Positions 6,244-13,516 of a stretch of 13,638 bases of DNA are shown in pieces (position 1 is the first letter of the stretch; each line of letters begins with the position of its first letter). The DNA lies in NCBI GenBank assembly GCA_020201365.1, contig JAIVGV010000017.1, positions 1 through 13,638 of the forward strand. The letters are read 5' to 3'. Both the position numbers and the translations under genes were made by a program. This DNA comes from Acidobacteriota bacterium. Lineage in GTDB: Bacteria; Acidobacteriota; Blastocatellia; Pyrinomonadales; Pyrinomonadaceae. The notes under the pieces are model-generated. The model did no database searches and was not told the DNA's origin. It worked only from the letters and a program-made list of their open reading frames with translations.

Positions 6244-8058
6244 TCAAGGCTGCTTCACGGTCGCGCGGTAGATCGTGTGGATGCCGACGCGCTCTATCGG
6301 AGTGAGCGTGTAGAAGCGTTCGAGGTTGGCGCGGCTGAAGGGCTGATCGTCGGAGGCGACGACGAAGTTGATGACGGGGCGCGGCGGTCTTGAGTTCTGT
6401 CCGAGCGCGGCGACGTAGCGCGCGTAGTCGCTTTGCGCGTCGGCGATCTCTTGGACGGTGACGGGGTGGAACTCGACGGCGAGGCGCGGGTTCGCGCGCT
6501 CCCAGCCGAAGAGCGAGAACTGCAGGAAGGCTTGATCGCGCCCTTCGGCGGCGAACGCGGCGGGCGCGACGCCGGAGAAGTGTAGGAACTGGAAGACGCG
6601 CGCGCGGCTTTCCGCGCGGCTGACGTCGGCGAAGGTGAACATGTGCGGAGCCCAGACGACGGCGCACGCGCTCTCCGCCGGGACGTGATCCATGCGGAAG
6701 TCGTCGGGGTTGAAGACGACCGGGTGCGGCTCTGCGGTCGCGCCGCGCGGCGCGTTGCGCGCGAGCGCGTCGAGGCGGCGCGCGACGGCGAGCCAGTCGT
6801 CGTGCCGCGCGTTCTGCGCCGCGTAAGCGCGCGTCGTCGAGACCGTCTCGCCGAGCCCCCAAGCGAGCGCGAAGAGGGCGACCGGAACCCAGAGCTTGTG
6901 CGGGACAAGACGAACGCGCGCGCGCCCCTGCCAGATGAGCGTCGCGGCGAGTGTGGCGGCGAGGAGCGCGACGTAGTTGCCGACGTACTGCTCGTAGTGC
7001 ATCGGCTGGAGCGAGAGACCCGTCAAGACCTGCTGGTTGAAGACGGCGAGGACGGAGACGGCGAGCGCGGCTGTGAAGAGACAAGCGCGGTCGCGCGGGT
7101 TGATCCGGCGGCGGCGCGCGGCGACGGCGAGCGCGGCGAGCGTGAGCGCGGCGAGCAGTTCGACGCCGCGCAGGAGGTCGGGCGCGTGCGTGCGCGCGAG
7201 CGCCTGCGCCGTGTCGGTCGAGGGCGCGCGGCGCGAGACGAGCAGGAGGTAGGGCACGAGCGAGACGGCGGCGATGGAACCGATGATGACGAGGGAGCGC
7301 GCCGCGCCGCGCCGCTCTTCGGGGCGCGCGAGCAGGTGGAGCGCGCCGAAGAGGGCTGTGATCGCGGCGGCTGCCGTCCAGTGGTAGAAGTAGGAATAGA
7401 CGAGCGCGGCGAAGAGTAAGCCCGCGGCGAGCGCCGAGACGTTGCGCGCGCGCGGCGTCGAGTCCGTGAGCGCGCGCAGGAGCGCGGCGCAGTAGGCGAA
7501 GAAGAAGACGAGCGGGACGCCGGGCACGTAGCGGCGCAGGAACGGCAGGAAGACGTAGCCGGGGTCGCCGCGCAGCCACTCCGATATGAAGCCGTCGCCG
7601 GAGACGACGATGCCGAGGCAGAGCGCGACGAAGACCGCGGCGCAAGCCGCGCGCTCGTCGCGCGCGACGAGCGCGCCGACGTAGTAGATCGCCAGCGAGC
7701 AGAGCATCGCGACGAGCGGCATGAGCAGGATGAAGACCGTCCCGGCGGAGAGACGAAGCGCGCGCGCGGGGACGGCGAGCAGGTAGGCCGGGAGGAACTG
7801 GATCGAGAAGAGCGACTCGTGCGGCGGCGCGCCGGTCGAGTCGTCCGCGCCGGTGTAGGGGTCGTTGCGGCGCGGTCGCCCTTCGATGAGCGCGTTGAGG
7901 TAGGCGGCGTAGGCGGGCTCGTCGCTGTAGAAGTACGCATACGCGCCGCGCCACTCGCGCCCGCGCGCGCGGCACAGCGCAGCTTGCGGGACGAGCGAGA
8001 CGACAGCCAGCAGCGCGGCCGCGACGACGCCCCAGCGCCAGCGGATAGTTTTCTGCAT
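6244..8058 (-). CDS. Polytopic membrane protein, GT-C glycosyltransferase-like
   Basis: 604 residues from the ATG at 8058; a GTG at 8070 would add four. An N-terminal TM (about 8-26) is followed by a large first loop containing FYSDEPAYAAYLNALIEGRP and a PYTGADD segment, then ESLFSIQFLPAYLLAV. An early acidic pair (D46/E47) just after TM1 is the arrangement of GT-C lipid-phosphate-sugar-dependent glycosyltransferases, where it binds metal or substrate. Roughly ten more TM helices run to about residue 405, followed by a soluble C-terminal domain of about 200 residues. No exact family is recognised, so transferase activity is inferred from architecture. Neither start has a strong Shine-Dalgarno. 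It is divergent from the MFS-hydrolase gene and upstream of the small one-TM gene. Confidence 0.75.
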   Translation of the reverse strand: MQKTIRWRWGVVAAALLAVVSLVPQAALCRARGREWRGAYAYFYSDEPAYAAYLNALIEGRPRRNDPYTGADDSTGAPPHESLFSIQFLPAYLLAVPARALRLSAGTVFILLMPLVAMLCSLAIYYVGALVARDERAACAAVFVALCLGIVVSGDGFISEWLRGDPGYVFLPFLRRYVPGVPLVFFFAYCAALLRALTDSTPRARNVSALAAGLLFAALVYSYFYHWTAAAAITALFGALHLLARPEERRGAARSLVIIGSIAAVSLVPYLLLVSRRAPSTDTAQALARTHAPDLLRGVELLAALTLAALAVAARRRRINPRDRACLFTAALAVSVLAVFNQQVLTGLSLQPMHYEQYVGNYVALLAATLAATLIWQGRARVRLVPHKLWVPVALFALAWGLGETVSTTRAYAAQNARHDDWLAVARRLDALARNAPRGATAEPHPVVFNPDDFRMDHVPAESACAVVWAPHMFTFADVSRAESRARVFQFLHFSGVAPAAFAAEGRDQAFLQFSLFGWERANPRLAVEFHPVTVQEIADAQSDYARYVAALGQNSRPPRPVINFVVASDDQPFSRANLERFYTLTPIERVGIHTIYRATVKQP

Positions 8059-8093
8059 CGGCGTCCGCACAAGCTACGGGAAACTCCCGCGCG

Positions 8094-8122
8094 TTGACAA
8101 GCCCCCGGCGGCGGGCGAAGAT
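8094..8122 (+). promoter_or_regulatory. Candidate promoter for the MFS-hydrolase gene
   Basis: A perfect -35 TTGACA (8094-8099) and GAAGAT (8117-8122) as -10 are spaced by 17 bp. The -10 keeps the key A at position 2 and T at position 6 of TATAAT. Transcription would start near 8129, about 45 nt before the ATG at 8174. Just upstream, CGGGA-AAC-TCCCG (8078-8090) can form a short hairpin between the divergent genes. Confidence 0.45.
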
Positions 8123-8173
8123 GCTGCGCGCTTCCCCGTTCGATCTTCTTTCCGACCGCCCGACCAGCTCTCG

Positions 8174-10600
8174 ATGACGACTCACGCCACACGAAGCGAC
8201 GAGCGCGCGCCCGACGACGCGCTCTCCGGCTCACTGCGGCTCGCGGCGGTCGCGGCGTCGCTGCTGATGTTCGCCGCGCTCGTTGACTCGCAGGTGGTCG
8301 CGGCGATCGCGCCGGAGGTCGCCGCCGGGCTCGGCGCGGCGAAGACGCGCGTCGCGGCGAGCGTCACGGTCTATTCGGTCGCGGCGGCGTGCGTCGCGCT
8401 GCTGCTCGGAAGACGCGCGCGCCGCGTGCGCCCGGCGGCGTGGCTTCCCCTCGCGGCGGCGCTCTTCGTCGCGGCGAACCTGATCGCGGCGCTCGCGCCG
8501 AACGTGGCGGTCTTCTGGGCGGGGCGCGCGGTCGCGGGGCTCGCGGGCGGGTTAGTCTCCGCGCTCGTCATCGCCGCGCTCGCGGACGCTTCCTCTTACG
8601 CGCGCCGGGGCAAGCAGATGAGCGGCGTCGCGGTGAGCTACTTCCTCGCGCCCGTCCTCGGCGTCCCCGTCGGCACTTGGCTCGCGGGGCGCGCGGGCTG
8701 GCGCGTCGTCTTCGTCGCCACCGCCGCGCTCGTCGCCTGTGCCGCGCTGCTCGTCCGGCGATTCCCGCTCGTGACGCGCGACACGCGACAAGACGACACG
8801 CGCGGGCGCGGCGAAGACGCAATCGTTCGCGACGGCGACGCGCACAAGCGCAGCGAAGTCCGCGACGCGCACGACATGTACGGCGCGCGCGCGTCGGAGT
8901 CCGAGGGCGGCGCGGGAGGGGTGTCGCTGTGGCGGCTCGCGATGCGGACGCGCTCGACGCGGCGCGGGATCTTCTCAGCGTTCTTCGTCTCCGGCGGTTT
9001 GATCTGCCTGACGACGTATCTCGCGACGTGGCTCTCCGACGCTTTCCAAGAGAAGGCTTCGGAGGTCGCGTTCGTCTATGCGGCGGCGGGCGCGGGCGCC
9101 GTGGTCGGCGGCGCGCTCGGCGGCGCGCTCGCGGATCGCGCGGGCAAGCGGCGCGTGGCGGTGTGGGGCAGCCTGTGGATGGCGCTGTTCGCTTTTCTCG
9201 TGCCGACGTTCAACCGCGGCGCGCTCCTGCTCTTCGTCATCGGCGCGACGGCTTTCCTCGCGGCGCTGCGGATCGCCCCGCTGCAAGCGTTGATTACGGA
9301 ACTCGTCACGCCTGCGGAGCGGGCGCGCTACGTCGCGCTCAGAAACGCCTCTTCGCAGCTCGGCATCGCGGCGGCGGTCGTCGCGGGCGCGCGCGCGTAT
9401 CAGGGCTGGGGGCTCTTCGGCGTCGCGCTCCTGAGCGTCGGGCTCACGCTCTGCGCGTGGCTCTCTCTGCGCAAGATCGAAGACCCGCAGGCGGGCGACG
9501 CGGGAGCGCGCGCGCCCGTCGTGCGTGAAGAGGAGCGCGGCGACGCCGGCGACGAAGATCGCGCGGGCGTCGTCGTCGCGGGCAACGACTTGGGCGACGC
9601 GGCGCTCGTCGAAGCGCGCGGAGAGGAAGCTTCGCGCGCAACGCGCGAAGCGGAACGTGGCGCGCGCCCGTCGCGTTCGTCAGGTCGCAGGGTGTTGCGC
9701 AAAGTTGCTGGCGTGGTCGTCGCGTTGGCTCTGATCGCCTTCCTCGTGCTGCCGTGGCTGCTGAGCTTCGCGATCACGAAGGCGGGGACGCGCCCGGACG
9801 AGCGCGCGCGCACGGACACGCCAGCCGCACAGGGCGCGCAGTTCGAGGACGTGACTTTCAACTCCTCGGACGGCATCAAGCTGTCGGGCTGGTATCTGCC
9901 CTCGCGGACGCATCACCTGACGGTCGTGATGACGCACGGGCTCTTCCGCTCGCGCTACGAGACGCTTGATCGGGGCGTGAGGCTGTGGCAAGAGGGCTAC
10001 GGCGTGCTGCTCTACGACATGCGGCGGCACGGGAAGAGCGCGGGCGAGTTTTCGTCCGTCGGCTACTACGAGCGGCGCGACGTGGAGGCCGCCACGAAGT
10101 TCGCGGAAGCGCGCGAGCCGCAGAACAGGATCGTCCTGTTCGGCGTCTCGATGGGCGCGGCGGCGACGCTGCTGGCGGCGGCGGAATTACAGAACGATGA
10201 CAGGCTCGCGGGGATCATCTCCGAGTCGAGCTTCACGTCGTTCGCGGACACGGCGCGGCACCACGTCGCGACGTTCATGCCCGTGCCGACTTTCCCGTTC
10301 GCGCCGCTGTTGATAAATTTCACGGCGTGGCGCATGGGCTTCCGCGTCTCAGACTTCGATCCGCTCGCGGCGGTGCGAAAGATTCGGCAGCCGATCCTCT
10401 TCATCGGATCGGGCAACGACCGCCGGATGCCGAACGCGACCGTCTTAGAGCCGCTCTACGCCGCCGCGCAGAACCCCGCGAAGCGCAAGCTCGTCGTCCC
10501 CGCGGCGACGCACGGTCGGGCGTTCGACGCCGCGCCGGACGAGTACCTGAAGGCGTTGACGGATTTCTTGGGCGCGTTGGAAGATAACAGCCCGCGTTGA
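8174..10600 (+). CDS. MFS transporter fused to an alpha/beta hydrolase
   Basis: 808 residues in one uninterrupted frame. Residues 20-435 are a major facilitator superfamily domain: six TMs (about 23-196), a charged central loop (197-258), six more TMs, and a motif-A-like GGALADRAGKRR (316-327) after TM8. A low-complexity acidic/Arg linker (about 436-505) leads to a 13th TM (about 511-534) and an alpha/beta hydrolase with oxyanion MTHG (H588), nucleophile elbow GVSMGA (S659), acid D749 in GSGNDRRMP and base H780 in AATHGRAF. With 12 N-in/C-in TMs, TM13 would place the hydrolase outside the cytoplasm. It may export a compound and hydrolyse it, or cleave a substrate for uptake; this is inference. 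A GTG at 9692 could give an independent hydrolase. The Shine-Dalgarno before the ATG is weak. Confidence 0.85.
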   Translation: MTTHATRSDERAPDDALSGSLRLAAVAASLLMFAALVDSQVVAAIAPEVAAGLGAAKTRVAASVTVYSVAAACVALLLGRRARRVRPAAWLPLAAALFVAANLIAALAPNVAVFWAGRAVAGLAGGLVSALVIAALADASSYARRGKQMSGVAVSYFLAPVLGVPVGTWLAGRAGWRVVFVATAALVACAALLVRRFPLVTRDTRQDDTRGRGEDAIVRDGDAHKRSEVRDAHDMYGARASESEGGAGGVSLWRLAMRTRSTRRGIFSAFFVSGGLICLTTYLATWLSDAFQEKASEVAFVYAAAGAGAVVGGALGGALADRAGKRRVAVWGSLWMALFAFLVPTFNRGALLLFVIGATAFLAALRIAPLQALITELVTPAERARYVALRNASSQLGIAAAVVAGARAYQGWGLFGVALLSVGLTLCAWLSLRKIEDPQAGDAGARAPVVREEERGDAGDEDRAGVVVAGNDLGDAALVEARGEEASRATREAERGARPSRSSGRRVLRKVAGVVVALALIAFLVLPWLLSFAITKAGTRPDERARTDTPAAQGAQFEDVTFNSSDGIKLSGWYLPSRTHHLTVVMTHGLFRSRYETLDRGVRLWQEGYGVLLYDMRRHGKSAGEFSSVGYYERRDVEAATKFAEAREPQNRIVLFGVSMGAAATLLAAAELQNDDRLAGIISESSFTSFADTARHHVATFMPVPTFPFAPLLINFTAWRMGFRVSDFDPLAAVRKIRQPILFIGSGNDRRMPNATVLEPLYAAAQNPAKRKLVVPAATHGRAFDAAPDEYLKALTDFLGALEDNSPR

Positions 10601-10646
10601 AACAGACGCGCGCCCGCGCTCGTATCAGTTCACAAAGCTGACCGCC

Positions 10647-10668
10647 CGCCCGCTACGGGCGAAATTTT
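10647..10668 (+). terminator. Weak terminator-like hairpin after the MFS-hydrolase gene
   Basis: CGCCCG-CTA-CGGGCG (10647-10661) is a perfect 6-bp stem with a 3-base loop, followed by AAATTTT (10662-10668). It lies 46 bp after the stop at 10600 and just before the Shine-Dalgarno of the next gene. The T-run is short, so it may instead be a leader structure of the downstream gene. Confidence 0.35.
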
Positions 10669-10686
10669 CGAGAGGAGAATTCCGGG

Positions 10687-11316
10687 ATGTTTAAGAACAG
10701 AGTCACCTCGCTCGCAGTCTCTCTAACCTTCCTCTTCGCGCTCGCCGTCGTCGCCGCGGCGCAGGAGTCGAACCAGATGGCTGCGCCGAAAGTTGACAAG
10801 CGCAAGCTGACGACCATCCAGACGGCGTCGGCAGACTACGGCAAGACGAAGGACGCCGTGCAGGTGCGCTACCTGAACCTGCCGTGGGGCGAGGCGACCT
10901 TCGGCTACATCGAGACCGGGCTCGACCCGCGCAACAACGGCTACTACGCGGGGCGCGCCTGGCCCATCGCGCACCTGCACCTCGCCGTCCCCGCCGAGTG
11001 GGACGGGCAGAAGCTCGCGCCCGGCGACTACGCCTTCGTGATCACGCCGCGCGACGCGAAGGCGAACAAGGACATGGCAATCGCCCTCGAATCGTTCACG
11101 CCCGCGGAGACCGGCGGGACGTTCCTGAAGGCGGGCGACGTTTTCGTCGAGACGCCCGCGGGCGCGAAGGTCGTCGCGCAGAAGACCGTGAAGTTCGACA
11201 AGGGCGCGCCGGTCGCGCCGCAGCTCGAAGTCTGGGTCGGCAAGTCGGGCAAGAACGTGGACATCAAGTTCCACTACGGCGACCGCACGCACACCGAGCG
11301 GCTCAAGCTGTCTTAA
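10687..11316 (+). CDS. Secreted protein, resembles DUF2911
   Basis: 209 residues with a clear Sec signal peptide: MFKNR, a hydrophobic core (about 7-22) and a likely cleavage after VVAAA near residue 25. The mature part contains VQVRYLNLPWGEATFGYIETG, AHLHLAVPAEWDGQKLAPGDYAFVITPR and VDIKFHYGDRTHTERLKL. The order of a beta strand, a 'G-x-K-L-x-P-G-D-Y' turn and a final beta strand resembles the DUF2911 family of periplasmic proteins of unknown function, but the match is by eye and should be treated as tentative. GAGGAG lies about 10 bases before the ATG. It begins a run of three same-strand genes with the CMD-family protein (46 bp on) and the lipoprotein esterase. Confidence 0.72.
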   Translation: MFKNRVTSLAVSLTFLFALAVVAAAQESNQMAAPKVDKRKLTTIQTASADYGKTKDAVQVRYLNLPWGEATFGYIETGLDPRNNGYYAGRAWPIAHLHLAVPAEWDGQKLAPGDYAFVITPRDAKANKDMAIALESFTPAETGGTFLKAGDVFVETPAGAKVVAQKTVKFDKGAPVAPQLEVWVGKSGKNVDIKFHYGDRTHTERLKLS

Positions 11317-11362
11317 CGCGCGCGCTCTCTATGCATCCGGGCGACACGCGGGAGAAATGTTG

Positions 11363-11872
11363 ATGGACGAGAAGAGCGTTAAGCAGGAGCCGCAGGTTTC
11401 GACCGCCGCGCCGTCCGTTAGCGACGGCGCGGCGGCGTCGAACAACGGCGCGGGCGCTGGCGAAGCGGCGAAGATCGAGAACGCGCCGTCGGTCGTGGAC
11501 GATCAGTCGGGCGTCGTGATCCCCGTGGCGGGGGAAGCCGCGCCGTCCTCCTACTCGATGCTCGAGCCGCGCATGAAGAAGGTTTACGGCGCGTACTACA
11601 AGGAGCTGTACTACACGCCGGAGCGGCGGATCCTCGACCCCAAAATTCAGGAGCTGATCTCGATTGCCGCGTCGCTCGTCGCCAAGTGCGAGGGGTGTCT
11701 CGACGGGCACATGAGGAAGGCGCTCGCGCTCGGCGCGACCAAGGAGGAGATCAGCGAGACGATCTGCATCGCGGCGGCGATCAACGCGGCGGCGATCATA
11801 GACGAGACCGACCGCTCAGCCGCGCGCCTCGGTCTCAACCACTTCCCCACGCACCCGACGCGGCAGGAGTAG
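11363..11872 (+). CDS. Carboxymuconolactone decarboxylase/AhpD-family protein
   Basis: 169 residues in the CMD/AhpD family. The core begins near residue 64 and has IQELISIAASLVAKCEGCLDGHMRKALALGA, matching the AhpD signature E-x-n-C-x2-C-x3-H (E97, C109, C112, H116). That suggests a thiol peroxidase-type disulfide reductase or a related alkylhydroperoxidase activity; the substrate is unknown. Residues 1-60 are a low-complexity Ala/Ser/Gly/Val extension, unlike ordinary AhpD domains of about 110-170 residues. The ATG at 11363 is preferred over one at 11357 because GGGAG (11350-11354) is 8 bases upstream of it but only 2 from the earlier one. The stop is 2 bp before the esterase ATG, so the two are probably translationally coupled. 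Confidence 0.88.
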   Translation: MDEKSVKQEPQVSTAAPSVSDGAAASNNGAGAGEAAKIENAPSVVDDQSGVVIPVAGEAAPSSYSMLEPRMKKVYGAYYKELYYTPERRILDPKIQELISIAASLVAKCEGCLDGHMRKALALGATKEEISETICIAAAINAAAIIDETDRSAARLGLNHFPTHPTRQE

Positions 11873-11874
11873 AG

Positions 11875-12819
11875 ATGGCGAAAGGACGAATGTTGAAGAA
11901 CGCGCGTCTCGCCGCCGCCGCGCTCGCGCTCGTCTTCGCGCTCGCGGCGTGCGCTTCGTCGCAGTCGCAGCCCGGCGCGACGCCGAGTCCGCAGGCTGCC
12001 GCGGCGAAGGGGCGCGTCGAGTACACGGAGTTCGACTCGCCTTCGCTCGGTCAAAAAGTTCGCTGCGCGATCTCCCTGCCCGCGTCCTACGACTTGAAGA
12101 AGACGCAGCGCTACCCGGTCGTCGTCTTCCTGCACGGGCTCAACAACGACGAGCGCAGTTGGGAGATCGAAGGGATGCAGGCGCGCCTCGAAGAGCTGCG
12201 CGCGGCGGGGAAGGTCGGCGACTTCATCGTCGCGATGCCCTACGGCGCGAACAGTTTTTACCTGAACGCGAAGGACGGAGCGCGCTACGAGGACGCCATC
12301 GTCAAAGACTTCCTGCCGTTCGTGGACAAGAATTACCGCACGACGGCGAAGCCCGCGTCGCGCGTCATCGAAGGCATCTCGATGGGCGGCTACGGCGCGC
12401 TGCTCATCGCGTTCAAGCACCCGGAGCTGTTCTCGGCGGTCGCCGCGCACAGCGCCGCGCTCTTCGACGAGCTGCCCGCGCAGCCGACCGACGCGGGCGA
12501 CCGCCGCGCGGGCTACCGCTACATGCTCGCCACCAAACTCTTCGGCGCGCCGCCCGACCTCGCGTACTTCCAAACCAACAACCCGCTCCAGCTCGCGCGC
12601 GCGAACGCCGCCGCGATCAAGAGTCTGAAAATCTACTTCGACGTCGGCGACCACGACCGCTACGGCTTCCAGGGCGGCAACCAGAAGCTCGACGCGACGC
12701 TCACGGAGCTCGGCGTCCGTCACGAGTTCGCGCTCGCCCCCGGCGATCACGGCTGGTCTTTCCTCAACGCGCGCAGCGAGCAGGCGCTCGCCTTCGTCTG
12801 GAACGCGCTGGCTCACTGA
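11875..12819 (+). CDS. Lipoprotein esterase (putative esterase family, PF00756-like)
   Basis: 314 residues. MAKGRMLKNAR is followed by a hydrophobic stretch and a lipobox LAAC with C26 as the expected lipid-modified residue, so it is probably anchored in the cell envelope. The mature part is an alpha/beta hydrolase of the esterase D/feruloyl-esterase type: YPVVVFLHGLNNDERSWE, IEGISMGGYGA with catalytic S169, VGDHDRYGFQGG (D259 or D261) and PGDHGWSF with H292. It probably cleaves ester or acyl bonds; the substrate cannot be told. The ATG at 11875 follows AGGAG (11865-11869) by 5 bases and lies 2 bp after the CMD-family stop; a second ATG at 11890 is an alternative. The frame runs further upstream but that extension is the antisense-like shadow of the preceding gene. 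Confidence 0.9.
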   Translation: MAKGRMLKNARLAAAALALVFALAACASSQSQPGATPSPQAAAAKGRVEYTEFDSPSLGQKVRCAISLPASYDLKKTQRYPVVVFLHGLNNDERSWEIEGMQARLEELRAAGKVGDFIVAMPYGANSFYLNAKDGARYEDAIVKDFLPFVDKNYRTTAKPASRVIEGISMGGYGALLIAFKHPELFSAVAAHSAALFDELPAQPTDAGDRRAGYRYMLATKLFGAPPDLAYFQTNNPLQLARANAAAIKSLKIYFDVGDHDRYGFQGGNQKLDATLTELGVRHEFALAPGDHGWSFLNARSEQALAFVWNALAH

Positions 12820-12866
12820 ATTAGCGCTTCAAGTCTGACCGGCGGCGCGACACGCCGAATGAGATG

Positions 12867-12894
12867 GTAGGGGCAGGGCTTGTCCCTGCCCGCA
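12867..12894. repeat. REP palindrome, left copy
   Basis: 28 bp containing GGGCAGGG and CCCTGCCC arms around a CTTGT-type loop (5 bases). It is the exact reverse complement of the copy at 13427-13454. It lies between the convergent esterase and transposase genes, 17 bp from the transposase stop, and could act as a bidirectional hairpin. Confidence 0.88.
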
Positions 12895-12911
12895 CGCGCG
12901 GACGCGCGGAG

Positions 12912-13397
12912 TCAAAGCCTGTCCGGCTGACCCGTGTAAGCCCAGTCTTCCGGCGTTAGAGCCAGCGCCTTCCTCACCGGATTCATCCTGATGTAATCCA
13001 ACGTCTCGAAGAAGTCCGACTCGTTGCGGACGAGGTGGTCGTAGAACTGCCTCTGCCACAGCCTGCCTTCTCCTGATCGCCGCCAGTAGGCGCGCGTCGT
13101 CAAACTCTTAAACGCCCCGCAAATCTTGCCGAGCGACTTGCCGGAGTCGCCGACGCCGACGAGCGCGTGGAAGTGATCGGGCATGAGGCAGTAGCAATAG
13201 ACTTTGCAGCCGGTGTGTTGTCTGACCTGAAGCAGGCATTCGACGACCGCATCAGCCAAGCGGCGATCAAGAAAGACGGGCTTTCTTTCGCCGGTGACGA
13301 TGGTGACGAAATAGACGCGGCTTGCGGAGTAGTCGAAGTTAGGAAGGCGTAGGCTGTTGCGACGACGGTAAGGGTCGTCTCGTTCGTTGTGTGTCAT
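12912..13397 (-). CDS. REP-associated tyrosine transposase (RAYT, Y1_Tnp family)
   Basis: 161 residues of the Y1/HUH transposase family that acts on REP palindromes. RRRNSLRLPNFDYSASRVYFVTIVT begins the N-terminus, LMPDHFHALV (71-80) carries the HUH motif H75/H77, WQRQFYDHLVRNE (114-126) probably contains the catalytic tyrosine Y119, and DYIRMNPVRKAL (134-145) is the conserved C-terminal helix. The ATG at 13397 is chosen because homology begins here; the frame is open further upstream to 13562, but that stretch reads through the REP palindrome. No clear Shine-Dalgarno precedes the start, which fits poor expression of a mobile gene. All key residues are intact, so it may be active, unlike a domesticated relic. 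Confidence 0.93.
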   Translation of the reverse strand: MTHNERDDPYRRRNSLRLPNFDYSASRVYFVTIVTGERKPVFLDRRLADAVVECLLQVRQHTGCKVYCYCLMPDHFHALVGVGDSGKSLGKICGAFKSLTTRAYWRRSGEGRLWQRQFYDHLVRNESDFFETLDYIRMNPVRKALALTPEDWAYTGQPDRL

Positions 13398-13426
13398 TGT
13401 GAGGTTGCTATCGCGCTGGCGCGCGA

Positions 13427-13454
13427 TGCGGGCAGGGACAAGCCCTGCCCCTAC
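13427..13454. repeat. REP palindrome, right copy
   Basis: 28 bp with GGGCAGGG (13430-13437), loop ACAAG and CCCTGCCC (13443-13450), an exact reverse complement of the copy at 12867-12894. It lies 29 bp upstream of the transposase start. Both copies are followed by similar CGCGCG-rich sequence on the inner/outer side, with a one-base indel. Confidence 0.88.
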
Positions 13455-13496
13455 GGTCGTGAAGTGTGTGGCGCGCTTACGTCCGAGGTGACTGGC

Positions 13497-13516
13497 GTGA
13501 GCCGTCGAAGGCTCAC
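13497..13516. other. Perfect hairpin at the 3' end of the right-edge gene
   Basis: GTGAGCC-GTCGAA-GGCTCAC is a perfect 7-bp stem with a 6-base loop. It spans the TGA stop (13513-13515) of the minus-strand gene. There is no T-run on the minus-strand side, so it may be a weak terminator or an mRNA-end structure. Confidence 0.4.

Larger units (their letters stand above)
12867..13454. mobile_element. REP-RAYT-REP unit
   Basis: A Y1 transposase gene (12912-13397) bracketed by two identical 28-bp REP hairpins in inverted orientation. This is the classic layout of a REP-associated tyrosine transposase (RAYT) unit. The inside is visibly less GC-rich than the flanks (one 60-base row at 13201 is about 57% G+C). 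I saw no target-site duplication at the ends, consistent with single-strand Y1 chemistry. Confidence 0.75.

Noticed and set aside
5537..8185. A minus-strand open frame of 882 codons
   Set aside because: Most of it is an Arg/Ala-rich shadow of the GT-C-like gene in another frame on the same strand; only its last 182 codons (from 6085) look like a real protein.
7023..8234. A 403-codon Ser/Arg-rich minus-strand frame
   Set aside because: Extremely Ser/Arg-rich low-complexity translation overlapping the GT-C-like gene in another frame; no domain seen.
11686..11874. An N-terminal extension of the lipoprotein esterase
   Set aside because: It overlaps the CMD-family gene in another frame and would bury the signal peptide and lipobox; the ATG at 11875 with AGGAG is the credible start.
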